From contig OX388325.1 of assembly GCA_947579605.1 (NCBI GenBank), positions 13,263,572-13,327,571 of the forward strand: 64,000 nt of DNA, given 5' to 3'. Shown here piece after piece: positions 13,019 through 23,596 of this stretch; position 1 is the stretch's first letter, and each line of letters starts with the position of its first letter. This DNA comes from Athripsodes cinereus. Its lineage: Eukaryota > Arthropoda > Insecta > Trichoptera > Leptoceridae. A program made the translations under genes and the position numbers. The notes beneath the pieces are model-generated. The model did not search any database. It was not told the DNA's origin and saw nothing but the letters and a program-made list of their open reading frames with translations.

Positions 13019-13058
13019 GCTGTCCTAGCGCCTAGGTGTTCCTAGGCGCTAGGACAGC
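13019..13058. repeat. Hairpin, 18-bp perfect arms with TGTT loop
   Basis: The left arm 13019-13036 begins GCTGTCCTAGCG and the right arm 13041-13058 is its exact reverse complement. Inside the hAT-type element. Confidence 0.9.
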
Positions 13059-13329
13059 ATATAGAACAATAATAATGGGAAGGACACACAGGAAAAAACT
13101 TCATTGGATGTCAAAACCAAAACATGAATTCTCACAGTATCGATATATATACCTACACACTATATAATACAATGTATGTATATTAGACATCTGTAATTCT
13201 GTAGTGTAGATAACTATAACATAACGTTATAGGTACATATAGATGGATGGTGCGACTGTTCCAAAGTGCACCTAACGGAAAGGGACGGGTAGAAAGCTTT
13301 CAATTTAAAAGAATGGGACAGACGACATC

Positions 13330-13393
13330 CCATTTTTTATGTATGAAGTTTGCACCACTAGCTAGTGGTGCAAACTTCATACATAAAAAATGG
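13330..13393. repeat. 64-bp perfect palindrome without a spacer
   Basis: Symmetric about 13361/13362 (CCACTAGCTAGTGG at the centre) with 32-bp arms ending in CCATTTTTTATG. Perfect and spacer-less, hence probably young. Confidence 0.92.
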
Positions 13394-14392
13394 TTTATGC
13401 TAATGACTTCAAAACTTGTTATACATTATATTTTTTGTAGTACGTACGTATATAATATATAGGACCTAGGCATTATAGTACACATTTTTTGAATGAGTAG
13501 TGTTCATTATGTGTCTATGTATTTGTATACTATGATCCTTATAGATATTGGACAATACTAAAATAGTAGGGTAGGTACCTGCTACTTCAGCTAGGACAGT
13601 AGGGTATTATCACTGTAGGTAGATACCTACTATGTAGTTTATACGTTTGAATGAAAGTAAAATGATTTGCACGCACTTTTGTATACCTACGTGTGATTAT
13701 TATTTTTTATTCCGAGGCGAAATGTTTGGAAAAAGACCAAGAAAAATAATGCTCTTTTAGTGGCGCCGTTTTAAGGTAGCGCCCTGGTTTTTTGCACCAA
13801 CTGCACCTATGGTAGATCCGGCGTTGGTTATAAATGAACATATCTATCAAGTAGTGGATGCTTGTAGTGTCGACATTTGTTATTATATCCTTAAAATACT
13901 ATATGATTTACAATAAAAATCTTTTGGTTTTGACACACTGGCTGTCAGACACTCACTCCCTGTGGATATATTATTTGTAGATGATCGATGACTCAATTCA
14001 GCACAAGTTATAAAATTTAACTTCTGTGCTAATTTCAACCAACTTTGATTTTTTACAATAACACTGGACAGATTTTTTAGCAGGATGTTCATTCACTCCG
14101 ACCATGCACCCAGTTCAGAAAAGTAATGGCGTATTTAGAACCTGTAATCACTAATCGAACCTAAAAATGATGGAAAATATGATAATAATTGCCATTGAAT
14201 ATTATGTAATTTATTTATTTATTTATTTTATTTATAAAACAGATTTTAAAAGATAAGTCACTAATGTCTACCTAACTGGGCATGAGCCCGTACCAAGGTA
14301 GACTGAGCCAGTTTTCACCTTACATTGTCTCAGCGCTCAATTTTCTTTACTTCAGTTACTAAGGTTATTTTCCCTACTTTATTTAATCATAA

Positions 14393-14580
14393 CACAACAC
14401 ACGCTCACGCACGCACACATACATCCACACACACAAACACACTCATCCACATACACCCACACCCACATACATGCATACATACATATATATATATACACAC
14501 ACATATATATATATATATATACACACACACATGTACAGATAACGCCACATATATTCATGCACATACATACACACTCAGTC
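14393..14580. repeat. CA/TA-rich microsatellite (copy B)
   Basis: Counterpart of 2581-2780 with an altered internal order of TA and CA runs. Confidence 0.9.
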
Positions 14581-14640
14581 ACACAGGCAGATATGTGATC
14601 AGGGTCTCAGTATTGCACTTTACAAATTAGTAATAACATT

Positions 14641-14952
14641 ATAGACCATTAAAGGATGACGTCACAGAAAAATCATTGAGGGGCATCAGGCATCCCAACA
14701 CAACACATTCACAGTGTTTACGGTGTAATATTAGGTGGGACGCCTAAAGAATAGATACCTAATAATCAAAAAAACTAATTAAAATAAAACACTTGTTAGT
14801 AGTATATCCACGGTGTCACCGTGGATATACTACTAACAAGTGTTTTATTTTAATTAATTCAACATGAATTTCCACCAAGTACCGTCGGTTGAAAATATCA
14901 ACTTTATCAAAAAAATCCATAGACAAGACCACGTGACCTTTAATGGTCTATA
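14641..14952. mobile_element. MITE, uninterrupted copy-B version
   Basis: The termini ATAGACCATTAAAGG and CCTTTAATGGTCTATA are inverted repeats. It contains the empty RTE target (GCCTAAAGAAT at 14742-14752). The core 14775-14912 has been replaced by sequence absent from copy A, including an 81-bp palindrome. Confidence 0.75.
14776..14856. repeat. 81-bp perfect palindrome (40-bp arms, one central base)
   Basis: Centre at 14816 (CCACGGTG-T-CACCGTGG), arms extending to TAATTAAAAT and its complement. No mismatches seen. Confidence 0.92.
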
Positions 14953-15336
14953 GGACAAAGTTATAGCGCCTACTGGCGGGCTTAATTATGCATGATAAAT
15001 ATTCGATCGCCCCTTGAGAAAATCGTTTTTCGTCATTATAACTAAATAAAAAAATAGGAACTGATGTATGTTTATACGTAAAAATTTAATCATATTGAAG
15101 TTTTTGGCAAAAAAAGCGTTCAAACCCAAACCACAACAGTAAATAACCTCGTCAAACCAATAGATATATACTACGAAATGTACTAAGCATCTGTAGACAG
15201 AGAGATCGAAGGGACATATGACGTCATCAAAATGGCGCGTTCGGATGTGGCGTTTTCGCGGAAGTTCAAAAATCGAAATTTCAAAATGCTATAAAACAGA
15301 AACTAAGCAACGTATTGAAAAAAAAATTACTGATAT

Positions 15337-15594
15337 GTGTTACTGATTACTTTATTTATGATTTTGAAGAATAAAAAAAATATGTGCAAGTTCCCTATTG
15401 TTTGTATGATAAAGTTTTGTCAGTTTGTAGTCAAAATACTTGCAAACTCGTACCAATCTTTCGGTAGCGATAGCCCGGGTGACTATAGCCTCTTCGCGCG
15501 TCGTATGATTGAGATCAAGACAAGATTAAGAACCTATTTAGATTGTGTCAAGAGTAACCCTGCTGTTTGTTGTGTCACAGAGAGGAAGGGTTAG
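15337..15594 (+). other. Copy-B version of the conserved 85-codon frame
   Basis: Same frame as 6567-6824 with one residue changed. Product unknown; possibly the remnant C-terminus of a retrotransposon. Confidence 0.3.
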
Positions 15595-16503
15595 TGTGGT
15601 GGATATTATGATATATATTGTGTACATTGACATGAATTTGAATATCTTTTAATTGTATGTATCTTTATGTGCAACACGTTGGCCATACAGATGTTGGGTT
15701 GTACAGATTTAATAAATAAATTAGTAAATAAATAAGTTAGTAAATCTTAGTTTGTAAAAAATTGGAAATAGCTTTCAAATGTGTTAGCATTGGATTTATT
15801 TGATTTCTTAAAGTTTATTATTTAGGTTTTGTTGAAATTATAGTAGGTATAATTTAATATGTAAAAAAATAGTTTGTAGAAATAGTTTTGAAATTTTTAT
15901 GCATTTGATTTGTTTTATATTTATTATGTCCCTACTCTCCTAATACCAGTAAACTTTTTACTGTTTGGAGAGTGAGAATTTTTTTTTTTTCTTCATAGAT
16001 ATATTAAGGTAGGTAATGAATTACTTTTTATTATAGTTTGTCTTATGTCCTTAAATAAATAAATAATTTAAAAAAATATATATATAATGGAACTGTGTAA
16101 TGATAACAATATTTACTTTTATACTTGAATAAGGTTTATGGTTTAATAATAAATACTTATAATAAACTAATGCAATAAAAATTAAATCTTTTTTCCTTTC
16201 TATTAATTTGATTTTGTTATGTTTGTCTTCAACAAATTTTCTTATCACTAGATAATTTCAAGAGTTACACAAGGTCACAGAGGTAATACGACTGAATCAC
16301 AATCAATTCTAAAGATTCTTCGAGAGCAGAAAACAGATGAAGCAGTATGCTTAATATAGAGACGAGTGGATAGTAGTTCCGATAAAAATGTGTCCGTGTT
16401 TTTTATTGAAAAATCATAAAAATGGTTTTATTCAGTTTGTTTTTAAACATAAATTATTATATATTTATTTATTTCTTCACGTCTTTATCATTTGACAGTG
16501 AAT

Positions 16504-16996
16504 GATATCTGCATCCGCATCCGCAATAATCGATGCGGATGTTCATGCGGATGCGGATGTAAGACAATTTGCGACAAGAAAGAAATGGGGCGGGGCCGGC
16601 GAATGGCGCGTGCCGTTCGCACTTGACATTAACCAATGGGAACGAAAAAATTGGTGACAATATCCGACGCGTTTTTATTTTTGCCGGCTTTATTTTTTTT
16701 TTTTTATTTTTTTTTTGCCGGTTTTTGCAAATATTTCTCCAAAACAACCATAATATTATTGTAGCAACAATTTCGTCATATATTTGACAGTGGGGCCTAC
16801 CAACTAAGATAGTTCCTACTTTTTTTCTATAACATCTTAAACATCCGCATCCGCGGATGTGAGCTTATAAAAATCCGCATCCGCATTCACATCCGCGGAT
16901 GTGTAAAAATCGACATCCGCAACATCCCTGGTCCAAATACATGCGGAAGCTCCGCATTTGCGGATGCGGATGCGAATATTCGCAACATCCCTGGTA
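16504..16996. mobile_element. Rearranged hAT-type MITE rich in CGGATG
   Basis: Homologous to the intact element at 61628-62119 (shared ATCCGCATCCGC clusters, a GC-rich GGCGGGGCCGGCG block, and termini ending AACATCCCTG). Here the main body is inverted relative to the last ~70 bp: two AACATCCCTGG termini occur in the same orientation at about 16920 and 16990, and the left end starts abruptly at the body breakpoint (GATATCTGCATCC). Confidence 0.75.
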
Positions 16997-18960
16997 TGTA
17001 TGTATCTTGATATGCCCGGGGTAGTTAAGTATTGTATCTTTAAAAATATTTGTTTTTTAGAAAGTTGTGTGGAATTTCAAAATAAAACAATGCAGTTCAT
17101 AAGAACTTTGAAAATCCCAATATTAAAAATATCTCTGCACTTAAGAGGTATCTTCATTGTTATTATTATTTGCTAATATATAGGAATTTGCAGTCAAAAT
17201 ATCATTGTTTATATAAATTTGTACCTACATAGCAACAGGGGCAATAAAAAGAATAATGCAGCAGAGGATTAAGAGCCGCATTTATTATGTACTTTGACTA
17301 ATTGATTTTTTTTATGAATATTCTCGAATGCGTATTGCATTATTGTTTTTACTATCTGCTTGGTTGGATTTTTTATACCCACGCTTCGATCTATTGAATG
17401 TCGGTATTGATGATATATTTTTAATTATGTAAACAACTTTTTAGGTATGGATTTTAATTTTATTGAAACATACGTATTTTGAATATTTGAATTATCTACC
17501 TTAAGGGTTGTATTGTGTTACTGTGTAATAGAATAAGATATATGTTATTTGTGTTGCGGAATGGACGCTCGTAATATAATTATAAATTGTGATAATGGAC
17601 ACACGACGTATTTAAATTTAATATCACTGAAAGAGAGGCGTTAATTATTTATATGGGAATTATTATAAATCAGTGCATTGGACGCTGTACGATATCAAAC
17701 TTATTTGTAAATATTTATTTCATCATCGCATAATTCTTGGAATGCAGACAAGGGTGCAGGTGTACCTGCAATACAATAGCACTTGCGGTGGGCGTGTATT
17801 GCTACTGCAATTAACCAATCACGACGTTGCACGGGATACATCGCGTCATCGAAGGGGTAGGACCAACCTCCACTCAAGGAACAGCGGAGAAATGTCCTTG
17901 AAAGAAAGACAGTCTCCTCCAGTCATCATCAGTGAGTCGAAATGATCAGTCAGTCGTAGGTAGGCGTCCTTGGTAGAAGGATTGCTCCTGCATCACTCAT
18001 AGAGACATCATCTGGCCTTCAGAGAGACAAGCCGGTCTCTGGTTATTGGACTTCAGTCGAGTTGATATATTCTCCTCCTGAAGTCATGACGTGCCAACTC
18101 CGCACCTGTGAAGGCTGGTAAGAGCCTCGGACGTAGGACTTTGCCCTCCCAGCACTGCGCCCAGTGGAGCCTTCTTCGACTTATTTTGCCTTTAAGCATT
18201 TTCATGCTAGAGGCCTTCTCAACGCGGGATCCGTTTGCTCGTCAGCGTAACGTGAAAACTAATTTATTTTGAAAGTGCTTCGTTTATTAATTGAACTAGT
18301 TATGTTATTTATTTTTATTGGGGATAATTACGTGTGCACAGACAATACGGGGTAGTGAGTAAGTCGTAGTATTGTGTTGCTGTTTAAACAAATGTGTTTT
18401 TAATAGTGGTAAGCAATTTTTATTTTCATTAAATGTTTGTTTAAAATTTAAATTTGCCTTTTACACATTCGCCTATTTGTCTACATATGACTTGTTGTCT
18501 CTTATTTATATAGCCTCACTATAACGGAGACCATTTTATTTCATTATTTTTACCCCTGGAGTGCTATAAGTAGCCCCAGTCAAGTGTCAGCTGCTGGCAT
18601 AATATTATTTGTATATATCCCTTACCACCCTCTTTCAGATGTTCGGTTAAACAGATTTAATATAATGGTAACTGTGTAATGATAACAATAATATCAGTTT
18701 GCGTTTCTCTGCATCTCAAATAGTTTTCCCTTTCTTTATATTTTCCTTCCTTCCTTATCTTTATATTTTCATTTGTGACATTGATTCATTTGTTCTTGTG
18801 TGTGTATGGAACAGGTCAGTAGGTTAGGTTGTGAAGAGAATGACAGTACTGATTGTTTAATATTTATTTAGTAATTAGGATATACATTTCGTAAGATTGG
18901 ACAACTGTTGTTCATGTATGTTTTTTTTATTGTATTAATGTAAACTCCTGTTTTTATCAA
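16997..18960. other. Intergenic, no recognised gene
   Basis: About 2 kb of mostly AT-rich DNA with a more GC-rich block at 17740-18240. The open frame at 17673-17945 has no recognisable motifs. No long terminal repeats or zinc-finger homology seen. A repeat or an unrecognised exon cannot be excluded. Confidence 0.5.
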
Positions 18961-19284
18961 GAGAAAAGTCAGACGACAAAATAATAACTTACACGACACT
19001 GACAGTTTTTTTTATTATTAGGTATTCTTTAAGCGTTCCACCCAATATTGAGTGAGATTGCGATACTGACAGTTGGAAGGATAATGCCTACATGACAACG
19101 CTCTTCTTTGAAATAATTTACTATCTGAGATAGCATGTGTAAGTGTATGGTACTTTATCTCTTTTTCACGCATTGTTAGAACTGCGCAGTTGAAAGGGAT
19201 ACCACCTTTTTGTTTGTTTTGTTTTTGTTCCGTTGTTGTCCTCCAAACATTTTTCTGTGACATAATCCTTTAATGGTCTATTCT
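18961..19284 (-). mobile_element. MITE related to the 2822-6184 family, minus orientation
   Basis: The reverse complement carries the terminus GACCATTAAAGGATTATGTC, then a divergent middle, then TAAAGAATACCTAATAATAA and the GTCAGACGACAAAATAAT block found at about 6030-6070 in copy A. It shows that the copy-A core, not the copy-B palindrome core, matches another family member. Confidence 0.65.
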
Positions 19285-19911
19285 CTAGATGGCCAGGATG
19301 TCATTGAGTTAAATATAATAACATAGAAAAAAATAAAAAAAGTACAGTTGATTAGGAAATACGTGGGGGTGCCCATGTCTCCCTTAAACCACTATAGCTA
19401 ATTCACTTGCATTATTGTAATTGCTCGCAGTCTTCATATTTAATTTCCTAACTTTTTCGTATAACAATACTACTCACACTATACATCTCTTAAATTTTTA
19501 CCACTTACATTCTTCTAACGATCTCATTTCTATTGTATCTATCGCTATATCACTCTGACCTTTCTTCGGTCATTTCCAATACTTATTGAAAACCTTGGCA
19601 GAAAAACAACAAATGTCACATTTAGTAAATTTTACAGGAGAGCATTAAAACGTCCTAACTTCTAATAAAATACGATTTTCTTTGCTGTTATTGCTGTTAA
19701 ATGTAGGTGATGCAATCAATAGCTAAAGCAAGTTTCATTTTTGTTAATTCCTTTGTTAAAATTAAAAATAGAACAGAAAATAATGATGTGACATTTGTTG
19801 TTTTTCCAAAAAAATTTCCACCACATCATAAAATAAATTTAATAAATTTTGTTATAAAAATAAAATCAAAAACACTGTTTACTTTCACTTGTTATTTATT
19901 TTAAATATTTT

Positions 19912-19948
19912 AGCAAAGATCTTTCGTTATATTAACATCATCAGTGCT
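19912..19948 (-). ncRNA. Hammerhead-ribozyme-like motif, inverted PLE copy
   Basis: Reverse complement of 23686-23722; see that entry for the structure. Identical sequence, so the same fold is predicted from minus-strand transcripts. Confidence 0.75.
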
Positions 19949-20037
19949 CACTTACAACTAAACACAAAACAAAATCTGCTGGTATACATAAGCATTATAC
20001 ATTTGTATGGGGATTTCCCATTTCTAAGAAATAATAA

Positions 20038-21108
20038 TTATGTGGTTGGTTTACAAGGTGGATCGGAATATACAAAAGGATAGATAAGAGGTGAGGACAA
20101 TGGAGGGATCTGTTTATTTATAACAGTACAACTATTATTTATCACATGCCTATTAATTTCAATATTTTCTAAGATATTTAAATTATATCCTTTGGATGAT
20201 TTATGTAGAATATCAATGTTATCCAGATCTATTGAGTGTCCCGTATCACGACAATGGTCAGCCATTTCTGAGTTTATTGAAATATTTTTTACAGCCTTTT
20301 TGTGTTCCTCAACCCTTTGTCTGATTTTTCTTCCTGTTTGTCCAATATATGATGTGGCACAATTCTTACAGTTTAACTTGTATACTCCCGAGTAATCCAA
20401 TTTGTTGATTGTCCTTTTTTTACGATTAAAAATTAGTTTGCCTATATTATTTTTAGTATAGTATGCTGGTTTGAAATCTGCTTTCTTGCATTTTGTACTA
20501 CATTCATCCGTAGCATTACCCACATACAGTAATTTTCTCCAGTGCTTGATATCTGTGTCTGTTGTTTTTGGATATATAAATTTATGTATTAACTGTTGTT
20601 TGATTTTTTTATTTAATAGTGAATGTATTAACATGCTATTGTATCCATTATTGTTTGCAATGTCAATTATAGTGTTCAATTCTTTATTGTAATTATCTTG
20701 ATTAAGTGGTATGGATAACAGTCGGTGAATCATCGAATGGAATGCCGCCATCTTATGCGTTATTGGATGGTTTGATTTTGAATGAATTATTGTGTCAGTG
20801 TATGTAGATTTACGGTATATTTGAAACTCGTATTTATTATCAGTTCTTAATATAGTCAGATCTAGGAAGTTTATTGCGTTATTTTCTTCTAGTTCCATGG
20901 TAAATTTAATGTTTTTATTCATACTATTTAAAAAAGTGAAAAATGTATCCAGCTGTCTTCTCGTTCCACTGAATGTGCAAAAAATGTCATCCACGTATCT
21001 TGCGTAATTATTAATGAGTTTTAGTAGTGGATGTCCTGACTCAAAGAGGTTTTCTTCAAAATGGTTCATGTAGATGTCCGCTAGTAGAGGCGATAATGGA
21101 TTACCCAT
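20038..21108 (-). CDS. Partial PLE reverse transcriptase/GIY-YIG frame
   Basis: A 356-codon minus-strand frame beginning at MGNPLSPLLADIY (RT motif B), with YVDD, then the GIY-YIG nuclease (GVYKLNCKNC, SYIGQTGR). It is identical in protein sequence to the last 356 residues of the plus-strand copy, stop codon included. It lacks the fingers domain and the RT motif-A aspartate, so it cannot be an active polymerase alone. The same frame is in fact open further upstream to the arm boundary. Confidence 0.9.
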   Translation of the reverse strand: MGNPLSPLLADIYMNHFEENLFESGHPLLKLINNYARYVDDIFCTFSGTRRQLDTFFTFLNSMNKNIKFTMELEENNAINFLDLTILRTDNKYEFQIYRKSTYTDTIIHSKSNHPITHKMAAFHSMIHRLLSIPLNQDNYNKELNTIIDIANNNGYNSMLIHSLLNKKIKQQLIHKFIYPKTTDTDIKHWRKLLYVGNATDECSTKCKKADFKPAYYTKNNIGKLIFNRKKRTINKLDYSGVYKLNCKNCATSYIGQTGRKIRQRVEEHKKAVKNISINSEMADHCRDTGHSIDLDNIDILHKSSKGYNLNILENIEINRHVINNSCTVINKQIPPLSSPLIYPFVYSDPPCKPTT

Positions 21109-21166
21109 AGGAAGACCATTTATTTGCTGGTATATGCAGTCGTTGAAACAGAGATAATTTTGATTA

Positions 21167-23596
21167 ATGCATTCGTTGAGAGGACTGTTGGGTTTTAAGA
21201 TATATTTTAACCAAAGAAGACTGTTGGGTTTAAAGATATATTTTAACCAAAAGTGTATTAAAAATAATGTCTTTCCTAACTACACGGGCAGTATTAAATG
21301 TAATAATAAATCACCTACAGCAATTGATTTAACTAGAAAAGCTAAATTAATGTGGATAAAAAGTGAAATTAAAAAGTGTTTTGTGATTCAAAATAATATA
21401 CAAATATTTGTTAAACTTTTACATTCGTGTTTGACTAGTGAATTACACCGAGTAGAATGGGATCTGTTTGAAGATAAAGTGTACGAAAATGTTAGTAAAA
21501 TTGCATTCAATAAGAAAAAAGTGTTAGATAAGAAATTGCGTCATTTAATTTCTGTAAATGTAAACAAAAATCAAAATAAAAACGACATTTCGAATAATCA
21601 ACAAAAGAAAACAACTTTTCACAATAGAGTTATAAATCTTAGTACAGAGAACATTGATAATAAATATGTGAAAATTTTGGATAAAGGTTATAAATATAAT
21701 TTAAATTCAGTTAATAACAATAATTTAAGACAGCTGGCAATAGATCTGGAGATCGCGTTAGATAACAAAAAAGATAGTGACAAAAAATATCAGTGTACTA
21801 AAATCATTCGAAAAAATTTAAACACACCAAAATTAAAAGAAAATGAAAATGTGATATTAAAAGAGTTTAACAAATTCACTAAAAATAATAGTCTGACAGT
21901 TACCCGCGCCGATAAGGGAAACTCAATTGTAATTTTAAATGATAGTGATTACATAAATAAAATGGATGAATTGCTGATGGATACCAATGTCTTCAAGAAA
22001 ATTGAAAAGGATCCGACGGAAAAATATCAACGAAATGTAAAAAGTGTTGTTAATAAACATGGATATATTTTTGATAATATTCAAAAATATAAACTATCGG
22101 TTATGAACCCAATGCCTCCACAATTATATGGATTAGTCAAGATACACAAAGAAGGTAATCCGATTAGACCAGTTTGTTCATACACACAAGCTCCAGCATC
22201 ACATCTATCCAAATATATTAATACGTTATTTCTAAATACCACAAATTTTAAACCTAAATATTCAATTAAAAATTCGATCGAATTCAGTAATAAGTTAAAA
22301 AATAGTGTACCCCTTAAAAACTGCATAATGGTGTCTTTCGATGTAAAGAGTTTGTTTACAAACATTCCTGTAAATGAGACAATGAAAATCGTTAATGATA
22401 TTTTGACCAAGAACTGCACCGACCCTAAAATAATTCAAGGTATAAATGATACTCTCAACGAATGCATTAATCAAAATTATCTCTGTTTCAACGACTGCAT
22501 ATACCAGCAAATAAATGGTCTTCCTATGGGTAATCCATTATCGCCTCTACTAGCGGACATCTACATGAACCATTTTGAAGAAAACCTCTTTGAGTCAGGA
22601 CATCCACTACTAAAACTCATTAATAATTACGCAAGATACGTGGATGACATTTTTTGCACATTCAGTGGAACGAGAAGACAGCTGGATACATTTTTCACTT
22701 TTTTAAATAGTATGAATAAAAACATTAAATTTACCATGGAACTAGAAGAAAATAACGCAATAAACTTCCTAGATCTGACTATATTAAGAACTGATAATAA
22801 ATACGAGTTTCAAATATACCGTAAATCTACATACACTGACACAATAATTCATTCAAAATCAAACCATCCAATAACGCATAAGATGGCGGCATTCCATTCG
22901 ATGATTCACCGACTGTTATCCATACCACTCAATCAAGATAATTACAATAAAGAATTGAACACTATAATTGACATTGCAAACAATAATGGATACAATAGCA
23001 TGTTAATACATTCACTATTAAATAAAAAAATCAAACAACAGTTAATACATAAATTTATATATCCAAAAACAACAGACACAGATATCAAGCACTGGAGAAA
23101 ATTACTGTATGTGGGTAATGCTACGGATGAATGTAGTACAAAATGCAAGAAAGCAGATTTCAAACCAGCATACTATACTAAAAATAATATAGGCAAACTA
23201 ATTTTTAATCGTAAAAAAAGGACAATCAACAAATTGGATTACTCGGGAGTATACAAGTTAAACTGTAAGAATTGTGCCACATCATATATTGGACAAACAG
23301 GAAGAAAAATCAGACAAAGGGTTGAGGAACACAAAAAGGCTGTAAAAAATATTTCAATAAACTCAGAAATGGCTGACCATTGTCGTGATACGGGACACTC
23401 AATAGATCTGGATAACATTGATATTCTACATAAATCATCCAAAGGATATAATTTAAATATCTTAGAAAATATTGAAATTAATAGGCATGTGATAAATAAT
23501 AGTTGTACTGTTATAAATAAACAGATCCCTCCATTGTCCTCACCTCTTATCTATCCTTTTGTATATTCCGATCCACCTTGTAAACCAACCACATAA
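21167..23596 (+). CDS. Penelope-like element protein: reverse transcriptase plus GIY-YIG endonuclease
   Basis: An 809-residue uninterrupted frame. It has a lysine- and asparagine-rich N-terminal part, then RT motifs: TRADKGNSIVILN, GLVKIHKEGNPIRPV, MVSFDVKSLFTNIP (catalytic Asp), GLPMGNPLSPLLADIY, and YVDD at residues 491-494 (two catalytic Asp). The GIY-YIG nuclease follows: GVYK at 694-697, SYIGQTGR from 706, then an R...EH helix. PLE proteins prime reverse transcription at nicked DNA and differ from both LINEs and LTR elements. The nominal ATG lies inside the inverted partner copy, and residues 5-28 are a duplicated 12-residue unit, so the natural start is uncertain and the element may be slightly 5'-truncated. 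Intactness and identity to its partner suggest recent activity. Confidence 0.93.
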   Translation: MHSLRGLLGFKIYFNQRRLLGLKIYFNQKCIKNNVFPNYTGSIKCNNKSPTAIDLTRKAKLMWIKSEIKKCFVIQNNIQIFVKLLHSCLTSELHRVEWDLFEDKVYENVSKIAFNKKKVLDKKLRHLISVNVNKNQNKNDISNNQQKKTTFHNRVINLSTENIDNKYVKILDKGYKYNLNSVNNNNLRQLAIDLEIALDNKKDSDKKYQCTKIIRKNLNTPKLKENENVILKEFNKFTKNNSLTVTRADKGNSIVILNDSDYINKMDELLMDTNVFKKIEKDPTEKYQRNVKSVVNKHGYIFDNIQKYKLSVMNPMPPQLYGLVKIHKEGNPIRPVCSYTQAPASHLSKYINTLFLNTTNFKPKYSIKNSIEFSNKLKNSVPLKNCIMVSFDVKSLFTNIPVNETMKIVNDILTKNCTDPKIIQGINDTLNECINQNYLCFNDCIYQQINGLPMGNPLSPLLADIYMNHFEENLFESGHPLLKLINNYARYVDDIFCTFSGTRRQLDTFFTFLNSMNKNIKFTMELEENNAINFLDLTILRTDNKYEFQIYRKSTYTDTIIHSKSNHPITHKMAAFHSMIHRLLSIPLNQDNYNKELNTIIDIANNNGYNSMLIHSLLNKKIKQQLIHKFIYPKTTDTDIKHWRKLLYVGNATDECSTKCKKADFKPAYYTKNNIGKLIFNRKKRTINKLDYSGVYKLNCKNCATSYIGQTGRKIRQRVEEHKKAVKNISINSEMADHCRDTGHSIDLDNIDILHKSSKGYNLNILENIEINRHVINNSCTVINKQIPPLSSPLIYPFVYSDPPCKPTT
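21183..21254 (+). repeat. 36-bp tandem repeat, two units, at the PLE junction
   Basis: GACTGTTGGGTTT(T)AAGATATATTTTAACC-type units start at 21183 and 21219. In frame they encode two copies of LLGxKIYFNQ. They sit exactly at the junction between the inverted partner and the full copy. Confidence 0.85.

Larger units (their letters stand above)
12601..13834. mobile_element. Non-autonomous hAT-type element with 8-bp target duplications
   Basis: GTTATAAA flanks both sides (12601-12608 and 13827-13834), the 8-bp duplication typical of hAT insertions. The termini at 12609 and 13826 are imperfect inverted repeats (CAGGGGCGGATCTAC against CAACGCCGGATCTAC on the other strand), and both ends carry a TGCAAAAA and GCGCCC block slightly inside. 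No transposase frame is present. The interior contains an 18-bp-arm hairpin at 13019-13058 and a 64-bp perfect palindrome at 13330-13393. It accounts for most of what copy A lacks. Confidence 0.85.
19840..21182 (-). mobile_element. 5'-truncated Penelope-like element, inverted partner copy
   Basis: A 1343-bp segment that is the reverse complement of 22452-23794 with no difference I could find, joined head to head with the full copy. It holds the reverse-transcriptase C-terminal half, the GIY-YIG domain and the 3' region. Inverted and truncated neighbours are characteristic of Penelope-like insertions. Confidence 0.93.

Noticed and set aside
14379..14582. Open frames through the CA/TA microsatellite (both strands)
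   Set aside because: The encoded Cys/Thr/His-rich strings are simple-repeat translations and differ between the two copies.
17673..17945. 90-codon frame as a host exon
   Set aside because: No motif, no convincing splice sites and low-complexity composition; left as intergenic.
22081..23442. Minus-strand frames across the Penelope-like element
   Set aside because: They overlap the RT/GIY-YIG frame, which carries all recognisable motifs, and are mirrored in the inverted arm.
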